Shown here in pieces: positions 24,477-33,248 of a DNA stretch of 64,000 bases (position 1 is the first letter of the stretch; each line of letters begins with the position of its first letter). Location: assembly GCF_017873415.1 (NCBI RefSeq), contig NZ_JAGGKD010000003.1, positions 124,001 through 188,000 on the forward strand, given 5' to 3'. A program made the position numbers and the translations under genes. This DNA is from Methanolobus bombayensis (GTDB lineage Archaea > Halobacteriota > Methanosarcinia > Methanosarcinales > Methanosarcinaceae). The notes below the pieces were generated by a model that ran no database searches, was not told where the DNA came from, and saw nothing but the letters and a program-made list of their open reading frames with translations.

Positions 24477-25049
24477 ATGAAATGTGCACACTGCGATGAT
24501 AAAATGTGCCGTGAAGGCAAGGATTGTGCAGGCATAACCGATGATATCTGTTATGAAGGAAACGAACTTAAGTCGATGAAGACGTCTGCTGCCATCGAAG
24601 CACAGTATTACATGCAGAAAACAAGGCTTGAAGAAATAATCCTTTATGCACAGAAAATGGCCTACAAAAAGCTCGGACTTGCTTTCTGTGTAGGTATGGA
24701 AAAAGAAGCAGAAATAATAGAAAAAATCCTGGAAAAGCATTTTGAAGTATACTCCGTATGCTGCAAGGTTTCCGCAATCAACAAAGAAGAATACGGCCTT
24801 GAAAAATTACACCCGGAATCATTTGATCCAACTTGCAACCCCATAGGCCAGGCAATGATGCTTGAAAAGAAAGGAACAGAGCTCAATATCATCATAGGTC
24901 TGTGCATAGGACATGACATACTTTTCACACAACATTCAGCAGCCCCGGTTACCACTTTCATCGTCAAGGACCGTGTCCTTGCACACAATCCGGCAGGAGC
25001 CATCTACTCAGGATATTACCTGAAGAAAGTTTTCGGAATAACAGACTGA
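24477..25049 (+). CDS. DUF1847 putative metal-binding protein
   Basis: A 190-residue protein matching DUF1847, a cysteine-rich family predicted to bind metal. The N-terminus holds C3, C6, C11, C18 and C25. Later features are AFCVGMEKEA, CCKV and NPIGQA, then IGLCIGHDILFTQHSAAPVTTFIVKDRVLAHNPAGA, which is the conserved core. It is read with the next gene (9-base gap) and probably the DUF169 gene upstream. Its reaction is unknown. The cysteine set suggests an iron-sulfur or zinc site, but this is inference. Confidence 0.8.
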   Translation: MKCAHCDDKMCREGKDCAGITDDICYEGNELKSMKTSAAIEAQYYMQKTRLEEIILYAQKMAYKKLGLAFCVGMEKEAEIIEKILEKHFEVYSVCCKVSAINKEEYGLEKLHPESFDPTCNPIGQAMMLEKKGTELNIIIGLCIGHDILFTQHSAAPVTTFIVKDRVLAHNPAGAIYSGYYLKKVFGITD

Positions 25050-25058
25050 GGGACCAGT

Positions 25059-25730
25059 ATGAAAATCACAATTATTTATGATAATGAAGCAGGAGAAGGT
25101 TTGAAGTGTGGGTGGGGATTTGCCTGCCTTATCGAAACAGGAAGTAATAATATACTGTTTGATACCGGCTGGGACGGACACTTGCTTCTTGAAAATATGG
25201 AAAAACTAGCAATTGATCCGCAGATAATCGATACACTGGTGCTCTCACACCAGCACTGGGATCATGTGGGTGGAGTTACAACTTTCCTCAACGTAAATCC
25301 AAATGTCGATGTATATGTCCCGTCAGCATTCTCTCCCCGTCTTAAAAAAGAGATCACCTCACGAATTAAAAGGAAATTGTATGGAGTAACTTCACCGCAG
25401 GAAATCTGCGATAAAATACACACAACAGGCGAATTAGAAAAACCCGGAACCGGCATAAAAGAGCAATCACTGGTGCTTGAGTGTGAGTCCGGAAATTATG
25501 TCCTTACAGGGTGTGCCCATCCTGGACTGCTCTTAATATTAGAAGCTGCATCTTCTTTTGGCAAAATAAAGGGAATAATCGGAGGGTTGCATGACAGCCA
25601 GGAATACGGCTCGTTCAAAGACATGCAACTCATAGGAGCAGGACATTGCACATCACACAAAGATGTTATCAGAAAAATGTATCCTGATAAATTTCAGAAG
25701 ATATTTGCCGGATATTGGATTGAGTTATGA
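25059..25730 (+). CDS. Metallo-beta-lactamase-fold hydrolase
   Basis: A 223-residue metallo-beta-lactamase superfamily protein. The metal-binding motif HxHxDH is at H64, H66, D68 and H69 (LSHQHWDHVGG), and further ligand regions are TGCAHPG and GAGHCT. The group is often annotated as related to dihydropterin-ribofuranosyl-aminobenzene phosphate synthase of methanopterin synthesis. The similarity is general, so I do not assign that activity. It follows DUF1847 by nine bases with a GAGGGA site and is followed by a radical SAM gene after 35 bases. Confidence 0.8.
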   Translation: MKITIIYDNEAGEGLKCGWGFACLIETGSNNILFDTGWDGHLLLENMEKLAIDPQIIDTLVLSHQHWDHVGGVTTFLNVNPNVDVYVPSAFSPRLKKEITSRIKRKLYGVTSPQEICDKIHTTGELEKPGTGIKEQSLVLECESGNYVLTGCAHPGLLLILEAASSFGKIKGIIGGLHDSQEYGSFKDMQLIGAGHCTSHKDVIRKMYPDKFQKIFAGYWIEL

Positions 25731-25765
25731 ACCAGCAGTAAAATATGAACCTGGAATGACCTGCC

Positions 25766-26749
25766 ATGACAAAAAGAATCATTTATGGTCCAATTCTTTC
25801 CAGAAGGCTTGGAAGGTCCCTTGGTATTGACATAATCAAAACACCTGATACTAAGAAAAACTGTAACTTTGATTGTGTTTACTGCCAGCTCGGACACGTT
25901 CCCAAAAAGATAACAGGAAATACTGATGTAAAAGGTCTGGTAGCATCTGAAGAAGTAATTGAAAGCTTGCGTTCCTATCACAAAAACATTGAAGACCTTG
26001 ATTACGTCACTTTTTCCGGTACTTGCGAACCTACATTAAACCCGGCACTTGGAGAGATGATCAGAGGAATTAAGGAAATAAATCCTCATCCGATTTGTGT
26101 AATTACCAATTCATCACTTGTTGACAAAGAAACTGTACGCGAGAATTTATCAGAAACTGATCTTGTAGTAGCAACTCTTGTTTCCGGTTACGAAGAAACA
26201 TTCAGGGCTATTAACAGACCTGCCAAAGGCATTGAACTTGAGAACATAATCAACGGACTTAAAGAGATCAGAAAAATGGACAAACGTCCGATTCTCGGTA
26301 TTGAAGTGATGCTTGTTAATGCTAACATGGATTTTCCTGTCAACCATACAGAAAAAGAGATTGATAGATTAAAAGAAGTCCTGTTAGAAATTGATCCGGA
26401 TGAAATAGAGATCCTTACAGTCAGCAGACCTCCCGCAGAAGACTATATTGTTCCGGTTCCTGAAAACAGGTTAAAACAAATTGCCATGGAGTTTGAAAAT
26501 GTATTTGGAAAAGAGCGTGTAAAACTGGTGCTTAAAGGAGTTAAAAAATCCCGCTCAAAAATGAAACATGGTAACATCGAAGAAGAGGTTTATGATCTTA
26601 TTATGCGAAGACCCTGTACATTCAAACAGATATCTGCATCCCTTGGAATCAATGACAAAGAACTTAAACCCATCATCGACAGGATGCTCTCATCTCAAAG
26701 CATAAAGGAAAATGCTGTTGAGGAAAAGAAATACTACAAAATAAACTGA
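25766..26749 (+). CDS. Radical SAM protein with C-terminal winged helix
   Basis: A 327-residue radical SAM enzyme. The cluster-binding cysteines are C33, C37 and C40 (CNFDCVYC). The N-terminal IYGPILSRRLGRSLGIDI is typical of the COG0731-like Fe-S oxidoreductase group. Residues from about 265 onward form a small winged-helix domain (VYDLIMRRPCTFKQISASLGI), unusual for tRNA-modifying relatives. The substrate is unknown. Its neighbours (DUF169, DUF1847, MBL-fold) suggest a shared redox or metal-related task. Confidence 0.82.
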   Translation: MTKRIIYGPILSRRLGRSLGIDIIKTPDTKKNCNFDCVYCQLGHVPKKITGNTDVKGLVASEEVIESLRSYHKNIEDLDYVTFSGTCEPTLNPALGEMIRGIKEINPHPICVITNSSLVDKETVRENLSETDLVVATLVSGYEETFRAINRPAKGIELENIINGLKEIRKMDKRPILGIEVMLVNANMDFPVNHTEKEIDRLKEVLLEIDPDEIEILTVSRPPAEDYIVPVPENRLKQIAMEFENVFGKERVKLVLKGVKKSRSKMKHGNIEEEVYDLIMRRPCTFKQISASLGINDKELKPIIDRMLSSQSIKENAVEEKKYYKIN

Positions 26750-26809
26750 TAGATGAAAAAATGAGAATTCAGTACATTGATTGTACTGAACAAAAATATT
26801 TAACTGGTT

Positions 26810-27505
26810 TTAACAGGCGTAAGTGCCAAACATTGATTTTGCAGATTCCACAAGGTGTGGAAGCATATCTACAGGCACACTCATTATCATTTCTTCGTCC
26901 TGTATCTCTGTGTATTTCCTGCTTCCACTGCAACCGATAGTTACTCCTGCCTCACCTGTAAGATATGGATATGCAACACCGTCTGCACATACACTCTGCT
27001 TACCTGCAAATCCTGCATTTACACGTCCTCCTTCTCTGTGCAGTAAAGCCTGTGAAAGCTCCATGACCTGTTTTGGTTTTGCAATAATAAGAACAACATC
27101 GGGCTTGAATGTGGCTTTTTCAAGAGGAGCATAGACAACAGCCTTTACAGAATTTGCTTCTACCATTGGGACTTTTTCCATAGTTGATTTTGCAGAGTCA
27201 ATTGATGCAAAATGGTTCAGGTTGTAGTAAACCTCGCCGGATCTGAGTTTAGGACTCATTTCAGCCAGACCCATTACAGATGCACCACCCTTGCACATCT
27301 GATCATCGATTGTAGAATAGAACTGTGTACCAAGTCTTCTTACGTTGTCTACCATCTGGCAGTGCCTGGTTGTTTCACCGATATGTGGAATGTCTTCCGG
27401 GATTTCTTCTTCAGCTCTGACAAGGTGAACAGCAACCGGAGATGTAGTCATTTGAAGTATTTCTTTGAGTTCGTTACCATATTTCTGGATATCTTCGTTG
27501 TTCAT
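26810..27505 (-). CDS. DUF169 family protein, second copy
   Basis: A 231-residue DUF169 protein, paralogous to 23674-24372. It shares LKEILQMTTSPVAVHLVRAEEEIPEDIP, TRHCQMVDNVRRLG, DQMCKGGASVMGLAEM and the terminal VTIGCSGSRKYTEIQDEEM. It is transcribed toward the radical SAM gene from the right. It stands alone, with 181 bases to the AI-2E family gene end on its promoter side. Conserved cysteines hint at cofactor binding. Function unknown. Confidence 0.8.
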   Translation of the reverse strand: MNNEDIQKYGNELKEILQMTTSPVAVHLVRAEEEIPEDIPHIGETTRHCQMVDNVRRLGTQFYSTIDDQMCKGGASVMGLAEMSPKLRSGEVYYNLNHFASIDSAKSTMEKVPMVEANSVKAVVYAPLEKATFKPDVVLIIAKPKQVMELSQALLHREGGRVNAGFAGKQSVCADGVAYPYLTGEAGVTIGCSGSRKYTEIQDEEMIMSVPVDMLPHLVESAKSMFGTYAC

Positions 27506-27686
27506 TATGGAATCTCCTGTAAAAGAAAAAAATATTAGTTTTTAGGATGTGCACTTATTACACACAACTGCTATATCAAGCTTGCCGTTTAACAGTAAAA
27601 ACGCATGACAGAGCCATTAAATCTTCACACCCGTTAACATTGTCAAAAAGAAAGTGGTGTGCTTGGGTTTTTAAAAAAAAACATGA

Positions 27687-28835
27687 TCAAGAATCATATT
27701 CATCGGGATATATCTTTCTAAGTTCATTATAGAACTCAGTTAGCACTACCTTATAAATAATATATACAGGTATGGCGAGTATCATACCCAGTGCACCAAG
27801 CATGTCAGCGAATATAAGTGTGAGTAAAACACTTAACAACGGATTTACATCAACCTTTCCTGCGATCATATAAGGTATCAGGTACAGGTTGTCAACAGCC
27901 TGAGCGATCAAGACTGTTATTATCGCATAAAGTGCGGTTGTCGGACTCACAATAAAAGCTATTATTACGGCAGGAATTGCACCCACCACCGGACCAATAT
28001 AAGGCACTATGTTCAGTAAACCTGCAAGCGCACCAAGGAAAAACCATCCGTTGATACCTGCCAGATAAAATCCAATGCAACAGATAAGTCCTACTATCAC
28101 ACTTTCAAGTATCTTGGCAGAGAAATAATCCCTAAGACGCATACCTATATCCATTATTGAAGATGAAACACAGTCCTGATACTTTAATGGGAAGAAATCA
28201 ACAATTTCAGCAACTATCACATTTTTCTTTGCAAAATAAAGGCGGAACATCATTGGTATGATCAACAGACCGGTGAATACAAAATATGATAATTTTGAAA
28301 TAAGCGATGAGAAGAAATTGAAGATATAATCTCCAATTGACTGTATATCCTCGCTGGATATCAATGGACCTGCAGCCATATCGCTATTCAAACCAGCACT
28401 CATATTTTCACTCATGTTACCAGAAGGAGTTCCTGCAGGACCTTCACCCATCATTGGCCCCATATTTCCATTATCCGGTGAAGAAAGAAGATAACCATAG
28501 GTTGAAAAGAGACTGGTAATACCTGATTCGTACTCTTCCTGTGAGCTTACAAGGGAATTCATGTCTGACAATTGCCCCACTAGTAATAATCCAACTAGCA
28601 ATATACCCGCAAAAACAAGAGATATGGCATAAATTCTTCTGGCCCAGAGAGACTTATGACCAAAATACCGGTTAAACTCTATAAGAATACTATCTGTAAG
28701 GAGTACGAGTATGCTTCCAATTATTAAGACGATGAAGATATCCTCAAAGTAGAATAACACTGCAAAGAAAATAGTCAGGAACACAGATACAATGAGCATT
28801 ATGCTCCAAACCTTAGAATTAGTTGTCAGTGCCAT
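27687..28835 (-). CDS. AI-2E family transporter (PF01594 type)
   Basis: A 382-residue polytopic membrane protein of the AI-2 exporter/PerM family. The conserved C-terminal block is clear (GLLNIVPYIGPVVGAIPAVIIAFIVSP, then QAVDNLYLIPYMIAGKVDVNPLL). About seven or eight membrane helices are seen. An external loop of ~90 residues near 90-160 is rich in Met, Gly and Asn (GNMGPMMGEGPAGTPSGN). Some relatives export signals or act as Na+/H+ antiporters, so the substrate is open. It is the last gene of a six-gene envelope operon, 19 bases after the PGF-pre-PGF gene. Confidence 0.85.
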   Translation of the reverse strand: MALTTNSKVWSIMLIVSVFLTIFFAVLFYFEDIFIVLIIGSILVLLTDSILIEFNRYFGHKSLWARRIYAISLVFAGILLVGLLLVGQLSDMNSLVSSQEEYESGITSLFSTYGYLLSSPDNGNMGPMMGEGPAGTPSGNMSENMSAGLNSDMAAGPLISSEDIQSIGDYIFNFFSSLISKLSYFVFTGLLIIPMMFRLYFAKKNVIVAEIVDFFPLKYQDCVSSSIMDIGMRLRDYFSAKILESVIVGLICCIGFYLAGINGWFFLGALAGLLNIVPYIGPVVGAIPAVIIAFIVSPTTALYAIITVLIAQAVDNLYLIPYMIAGKVDVNPLLSVLLTLIFADMLGALGMILAIPVYIIYKVVLTEFYNELRKIYPDEYDS

Positions 28836-28854
28836 TTATTCTCCCTGCAGAAAT

Positions 28855-30177
28855 TTAAGTGTTTACAGGATTTCTTTTTATAAATAAGTCTTTCATGGAT
28901 TTAAGTACAGAATCAAGGATGTCTTTTGAACCTGAGGTGTTTTTGTCTTCATCGGAACTGGAATCTTCAATATAAGAAGTCGTAGAATCACCACCCATAT
29001 CAATGACAACCATGTCATCCTCAGAACTTGTATTTACCTTTCCGGTTATTGCAAAATTACCAAAAGCATTGGTTGTTGAAACAAAAGTGATGTTGGAGTG
29101 TGAATTTTCTGACGCATTTGATCCTGCAATAGTCCTGGCAGGGAATATTTTCCATCCATGTCCACTGAACAGGTTCAAACGTATGGAATCAATATCAATA
29201 TTGCTATCATCTATCCATTTCTGACTGACATTGAAGAAAATACGGGTATCACTTATCTTGTTATCAAGACCTGTTCTATCAGGATTGATATTTATATAAT
29301 AGTAGACCTCAGCATCCGGTTCTTCAGATACAAAAGATGAACGGTCATTCAATACTTCAAGTGACATGCGTACATAGCCTGCATTGACAGATGATGTAAA
29401 TTCCAGAGAACTTATAGGATTACTCTTTTCCGTAAATGAAAATGCAGTGAGCACGTTTTTGTTGACCACCTGCATGTTCACTTCCTTTACAAGAATATTT
29501 TTGTAATCCTCACCGGAAGAAACAGAACCTGAAGAACTGCCACCTCCGCTTCCACCTGAAATTATCTGGGAAGGAGTTGGTGTGGCAACCCAGTACCACT
29601 GATTCGATATACTTCCATTAGGATTTGAAACATGGACCTCAACACTGTAATTCCCCGTTTCAGAAAGATCAGGTACATAACTGGCATTACAAACATCAGA
29701 ATAGCTGCTTATCAGATAATCATCAAGATACCAGAGCACATCAGACTTCTCACTTACATTTAACCGGAAAACAGGCTCACGGTCAAGTCTTGAACTAATA
29801 ACAGTATCATCAGGTGAAAAACTGACATTGAAAGCCTGCAGTACATTTACAGTCCAGGTTTTACGCCGGGTCTCTGTTGACCCGGACACAACTGCTGTTA
29901 AATTATAAGTTGCAGCTTCATCCTCAGATAAAGAATATGATGAAAAGGTCGATGAGAGACTCTGTTTTACTACTACATCATTAAGCAACCACACAATATC
30001 CGAAGCCTCTGTTGTAGAAACTGAAAATCCCAGTGAACCTGTAGTATAAACCGACCGATACTGTGTAACCGGATCGAATGTCACCGTATCAACTGCAGAA
30101 GCAGGAACTACCAGGAATGAAATGAAAAGAAAAGATACAAAGAACAGAGTTTTAATATTGAGTTTGTTAACACCCAA
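28855..30177 (-). CDS. Secreted PGF-pre-PGF domain surface protein
   Basis: About 440 residues with a signal peptide (LFFVSFLFISFLVVPASA) and two Ig/PKD-like beta domains (about 30-200). A glycine/serine linker (GGSGGGSSSG) follows, then a ~165-residue PGF-pre-PGF domain (NVLTAFSFTEKSNPISSLEFTS to FGNFAITG). That domain usually precedes an archaeosortase signal, but no PGF-CTERM or membrane segment follows here. Many N-x-S/T sequons suggest glycosylation. I choose the TTG at 30177, eight bases after a GAGG, because the upstream ATG at 30225 lies inside the TrmB gene and would add a non-signal extension. Confidence 0.78.
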   Translation of the reverse strand: MGVNKLNIKTLFFVSFLFISFLVVPASAVDTVTFDPVTQYRSVYTTGSLGFSVSTTEASDIVWLLNDVVVKQSLSSTFSSYSLSEDEAATYNLTAVVSGSTETRRKTWTVNVLQAFNVSFSPDDTVISSRLDREPVFRLNVSEKSDVLWYLDDYLISSYSDVCNASYVPDLSETGNYSVEVHVSNPNGSISNQWYWVATPTPSQIISGGSGGGSSSGSVSSGEDYKNILVKEVNMQVVNKNVLTAFSFTEKSNPISSLEFTSSVNAGYVRMSLEVLNDRSSFVSEEPDAEVYYYININPDRTGLDNKISDTRIFFNVSQKWIDDSNIDIDSIRLNLFSGHGWKIFPARTIAGSNASENSHSNITFVSTTNAFGNFAITGKVNTSSEDDMVVIDMGGDSTTSYIEDSSSDEDKNTSGSKDILDSVLKSMKDLFIKRNPVNT

Positions 30178-30187
30178 GATCTGAGCC

Positions 30188-30985
30188 TCACAGCATATAT
30201 TTTTCAGATAGTTCCCATTTAGCACTTAACAGATGGGAAATTGTGGCAGAGAACTCTGCACCATTTGTCCATACTGCAGAGAGATCGGCATCTCCTTCTC
30301 CATCTTTCAGTATGTCAACAAGCATTTCCGAATTATCAACAACAATTACAAAACTCTTGAATCCAGGTTGGGCATTCTCAAGGGAATTTACACGTACAGT
30401 AGCCAGAGGAATCAAATTATTCATTTTCTTTGCTTCATCCTCACAGGAACTGATAATTCTGACAGAAACACCTTCATCACCTGATTTTTTGTTCAGAATG
30501 CCTATTATAGTAGTATAATCTTTTTTGAGGGATGCATGCTTCTCTGCAATTGTCCTGAAAGGAGTTGAAGAGGCCAGTATCAGGATATCTTTTTTGGCAC
30601 CTTCAAGCATCTGGATGACTTTACAGGTAACATTCCTGACACCACTAATACTCCAGATCAGTTCCTCTGTTCTTTCACTTGCAGATTCACCATATATTTC
30701 ATTCAGTTTTTCAAAGGCAATATCACATTCCTCTGCATAATCATTCTTCAGCTTGGAAAGAGCATCTTCCGGCGGAATACATCGATAACGCATTGGTTTT
30801 GTGTTCTGGAACTCAATGATTCCTCTTTTCTCCAGCTTTTTCAAAGCACCATAAATTGCAGAATTAGGTACGCCGGAATCATCATGTAATTTTGAAACCG
30901 TAGCGTTCCCATTTCTGACTAGAGCCACGTAAACCTTTGCTTCATAAGAAGTGAAACCGAGATTCTGAAGAGATGTGATAATCAT
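30188..30985 (-). CDS. TrmB-family transcriptional regulator
   Basis: A 265-residue TrmB-type regulator. The N-terminal winged helix is at residues 1-75 (LQNLGFTSYEAKVYVALVRNGNATVSKLHDDSGVPNSAIYGALKKLEKRGIIEF). The C-terminal effector region (about 105-255) has the phospholipase D-like TrmB_C pattern (ILILASSTPFRTIAEKH). It lies inside the envelope operon between two surface-protein genes, so it may control that operon. The ligand is unknown; not all TrmB proteins bind sugars. Confidence 0.85.
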   Translation of the reverse strand: MIITSLQNLGFTSYEAKVYVALVRNGNATVSKLHDDSGVPNSAIYGALKKLEKRGIIEFQNTKPMRYRCIPPEDALSKLKNDYAEECDIAFEKLNEIYGESASERTEELIWSISGVRNVTCKVIQMLEGAKKDILILASSTPFRTIAEKHASLKKDYTTIIGILNKKSGDEGVSVRIISSCEDEAKKMNNLIPLATVRVNSLENAQPGFKSFVIVVDNSEMLVDILKDGEGDADLSAVWTNGAEFSATISHLLSAKWELSEKYML

Positions 30986-31023
30986 GAATATTGCCCCTGA
31001 AAATTATAAAAAATAGAAGAAGA

Positions 31024-32130
31024 TCATTTATCTTCTTCTTTTTTCGCAAGGAATTTCTTAGCACCCATTGCAGCAACAACTACAACAATGAGAACTACAA
31101 AAACACCCATATATACTCCTGAACCAGAGTCAGATGAACCTGTCGGAAGAACTTCAGTTGTTATCTTCACAGTATCGGAAGTCTGGCTATGACCATCCAT
31201 ATCTTCATATTTTATCTCACTGTTAATGGCATATGTCTTTGCGACACCGGTCTCGTCAACCCTTATCTTGAAAACAGCTTCTGCCGACTCCCCGGGTTCA
31301 AGAGAGCCAATGAAGGACTGGTCATCTGTTGTACTGAAAGGATCATCAGCACTTATCCTCACAGTTGCATCTTTTACAGCTTCCTCTCCAACGTTCTTGT
31401 AGACAACACGGATAATTCCCTCTTCTCCAAGAACAAGTTCTCCGGTGGCATTTGTGACTTCAAAATCAGCTTCTTCATCAACAATGACACTTACCTGGTC
31501 CATTTGCTGGCCCACTGCATACCAGAGACCTACTTCCATATTAGTGATACCAAGATCAGTTTCGTTGTCACCATTTATCTGCACGTTTTCCTGATAACCA
31601 TAGTAAAGTGTCAGGTTTAGTGGATACTCACCGGCAGGTGCGTTCTTTGATAACTCAATATTGAATTCAAGTGGATCAGATGTCTGTTCACCTGATGCAA
31701 GGGTTCCTGCTTCCTGAGCACCTGACTTTACTCTGATATTCGGATCATCGGAAGTCAGGATAGCAACAATACCAATAGCTGTTGTTCTCTGAGCCTCATA
31801 GCCCATTTCAGTTTGCTGTATTTTCTGGTCAAGCTCTGATACAGGATCATCGTCCTCTTCAGACTTGAAACCGGTAATAACACCTTTATTCATGAGGTTG
31901 ATCTTAAGGGTAACCTCATCACCCCTTGAATATTCGTTGTCCCCTACAAGGGTGGCAGATACATCCGGGCCACCGTAAACTGTGTAATAGTTCTCATCAA
32001 AATTGAAGAAATCAGGTAATTCCAGATCCATTGTGGACATAGTATCATCAGCGCCCACCGGTAATACAAAGAGTAAGCCGAGGATCAATGATACTGAAAC
32101 CACCGTTTTAAAGTTAATATTCCTAATCAT
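31024..32130 (-). CDS. CARDB-like (COG1361) surface protein with C-terminal anchor
   Basis: About 368 residues with a signal peptide (VVSVSLILGLLFVLPVGA). An external region contains two beta-sandwich CARDB/S-layer-like domains (NEYSRGDEVTLKINLMNKGVI and GELVLGEEGIIRVVYKNVGEEAVKDATVRI). One membrane segment near 340-360 and a lysine-rich cytoplasmic end (KKFLAKKEEDK) follow. I prefer the ATG at 32130, six bases after GAGGG, over 32136, which would overlap that site. It is paralogous to the gene just upstream, and the pair follows an MMPL transporter, as is common in methanogens. Confidence 0.82.
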   Translation of the reverse strand: MIRNINFKTVVSVSLILGLLFVLPVGADDTMSTMDLELPDFFNFDENYYTVYGGPDVSATLVGDNEYSRGDEVTLKINLMNKGVITGFKSEEDDDPVSELDQKIQQTEMGYEAQRTTAIGIVAILTSDDPNIRVKSGAQEAGTLASGEQTSDPLEFNIELSKNAPAGEYPLNLTLYYGYQENVQINGDNETDLGITNMEVGLWYAVGQQMDQVSVIVDEEADFEVTNATGELVLGEEGIIRVVYKNVGEEAVKDATVRISADDPFSTTDDQSFIGSLEPGESAEAVFKIRVDETGVAKTYAINSEIKYEDMDGHSQTSDTVKITTEVLPTGSSDSGSGVYMGVFVVLIVVVVAAMGAKKFLAKKEEDK

Positions 32131-32141
32131 AAGCATCCCTC

Positions 32142-33248
32142 TTAATTGTCATCAGACTCGTTTTTCCTTTTACTTTTAACAATCAATACTACTATTATTA
32201 CGAAAATTCCGGCAAGAGCAAGACCTGTTACATTTATCTGTCTTTCAGGTTCCTCCAGTGGCAGGTTTATTATCGTGCCTGAAGAGAAAGTATCTTCACC
32301 GTCTTCATCGATATATTTGATCTCACTATCGATACCATAACTCTTTGCCAGTGTGCCTGTGTCAGAACTTATTATGAAAGTAGCAGTTCTGCTTTCACCG
32401 GGTTCCATTGTTCCAAGACTCTTGGTTGAGCGTGTGGTGCTAAGAGGCTTCATTGCAATAATTCTGGCAATAGCATCTTCTGCAGTAAGCTCACCGGTAT
32501 TTGTGTATGTAACATTCACAACACTTGTACCACCTGAAACAAGAGATCCGTTAACATTTGTTATCTCGAATTTTGCTTCGGGTTTAACTATAATTGGTAT
32601 CTTAAGAGTTGTTTCCACATTGGTGTAAAAACTTGCATGATCAAGATCAGGCTTACCAAGTCTTATGGCTTCACCTGACGTCATTCTGACATCGCTCTGA
32701 TACTCATAACTCAGAGGCAACTCCAGAACATAAACACCTGCAGGAATATCCTCTGATAGGGTTATGGTGAACTCCATTGGATGTTCCGGCAAAACTCCCG
32801 GATATAGTGCTTCCAGAGTATGACTGCTTGTTTCAGGATCAACATCTACCATATCAATTGACGATACAAGGCTCGCCTTTAAACCATATGCGATTGTCCT
32901 CTGAGTCTCATACTCCAGTTCTGTCAGGGAGAGCTCATGATCGTATTCTGATGTGCCGACGCCCTGGTCAGCCTTGATACCATATATAACACCACGGTTT
33001 GCAAGGACAACCTTAAGAGTTGCAGTTTCTCCTCGTTCAAGTTCTGTGTCGCCCAGCACTGAGGCGGATATATCCGGCTCACCGTAGGACTTGTAGAAAT
33101 TATTCGTGTATTCATATGTAGGAGGCAGGTATTCTTTCGCAGCTACAGAGGGTACTGAAGCTACAAAAGCAATAGAAAGCAGAATACATACCACCATAAG
33201 AATAGTACATTTTTTAAAACCACTTATATTACCATATCTCACATTCAT
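32142..33248 (-). CDS. CARDB-like (COG1361) surface protein, paralogue
   Basis: A 368-residue paralogue of the downstream gene, with a signal peptide (ILMVVCILLSIAFVASVPSVAA) and the shared pattern YEYTNNFYKSYGEPDISASVLGDTELERGETATLKV. A second beta domain (GSLVSGGTSVVNVTYTNTGELTAEDA) precedes the membrane anchor near 340-358 and a basic end (KSKRKNESDDN). Its ATG overlaps the MMPL stop codon (ATGA). The pair may form external subunits of the MMPL transporter, an inference from fixed gene order and coupled translation. Confidence 0.82.
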   Translation of the reverse strand: MNVRYGNISGFKKCTILMVVCILLSIAFVASVPSVAAKEYLPPTYEYTNNFYKSYGEPDISASVLGDTELERGETATLKVVLANRGVIYGIKADQGVGTSEYDHELSLTELEYETQRTIAYGLKASLVSSIDMVDVDPETSSHTLEALYPGVLPEHPMEFTITLSEDIPAGVYVLELPLSYEYQSDVRMTSGEAIRLGKPDLDHASFYTNVETTLKIPIIVKPEAKFEITNVNGSLVSGGTSVVNVTYTNTGELTAEDAIARIIAMKPLSTTRSTKSLGTMEPGESRTATFIISSDTGTLAKSYGIDSEIKYIDEDGEDTFSSGTIINLPLEEPERQINVTGLALAGIFVIIVVLIVKSKRKNESDDN

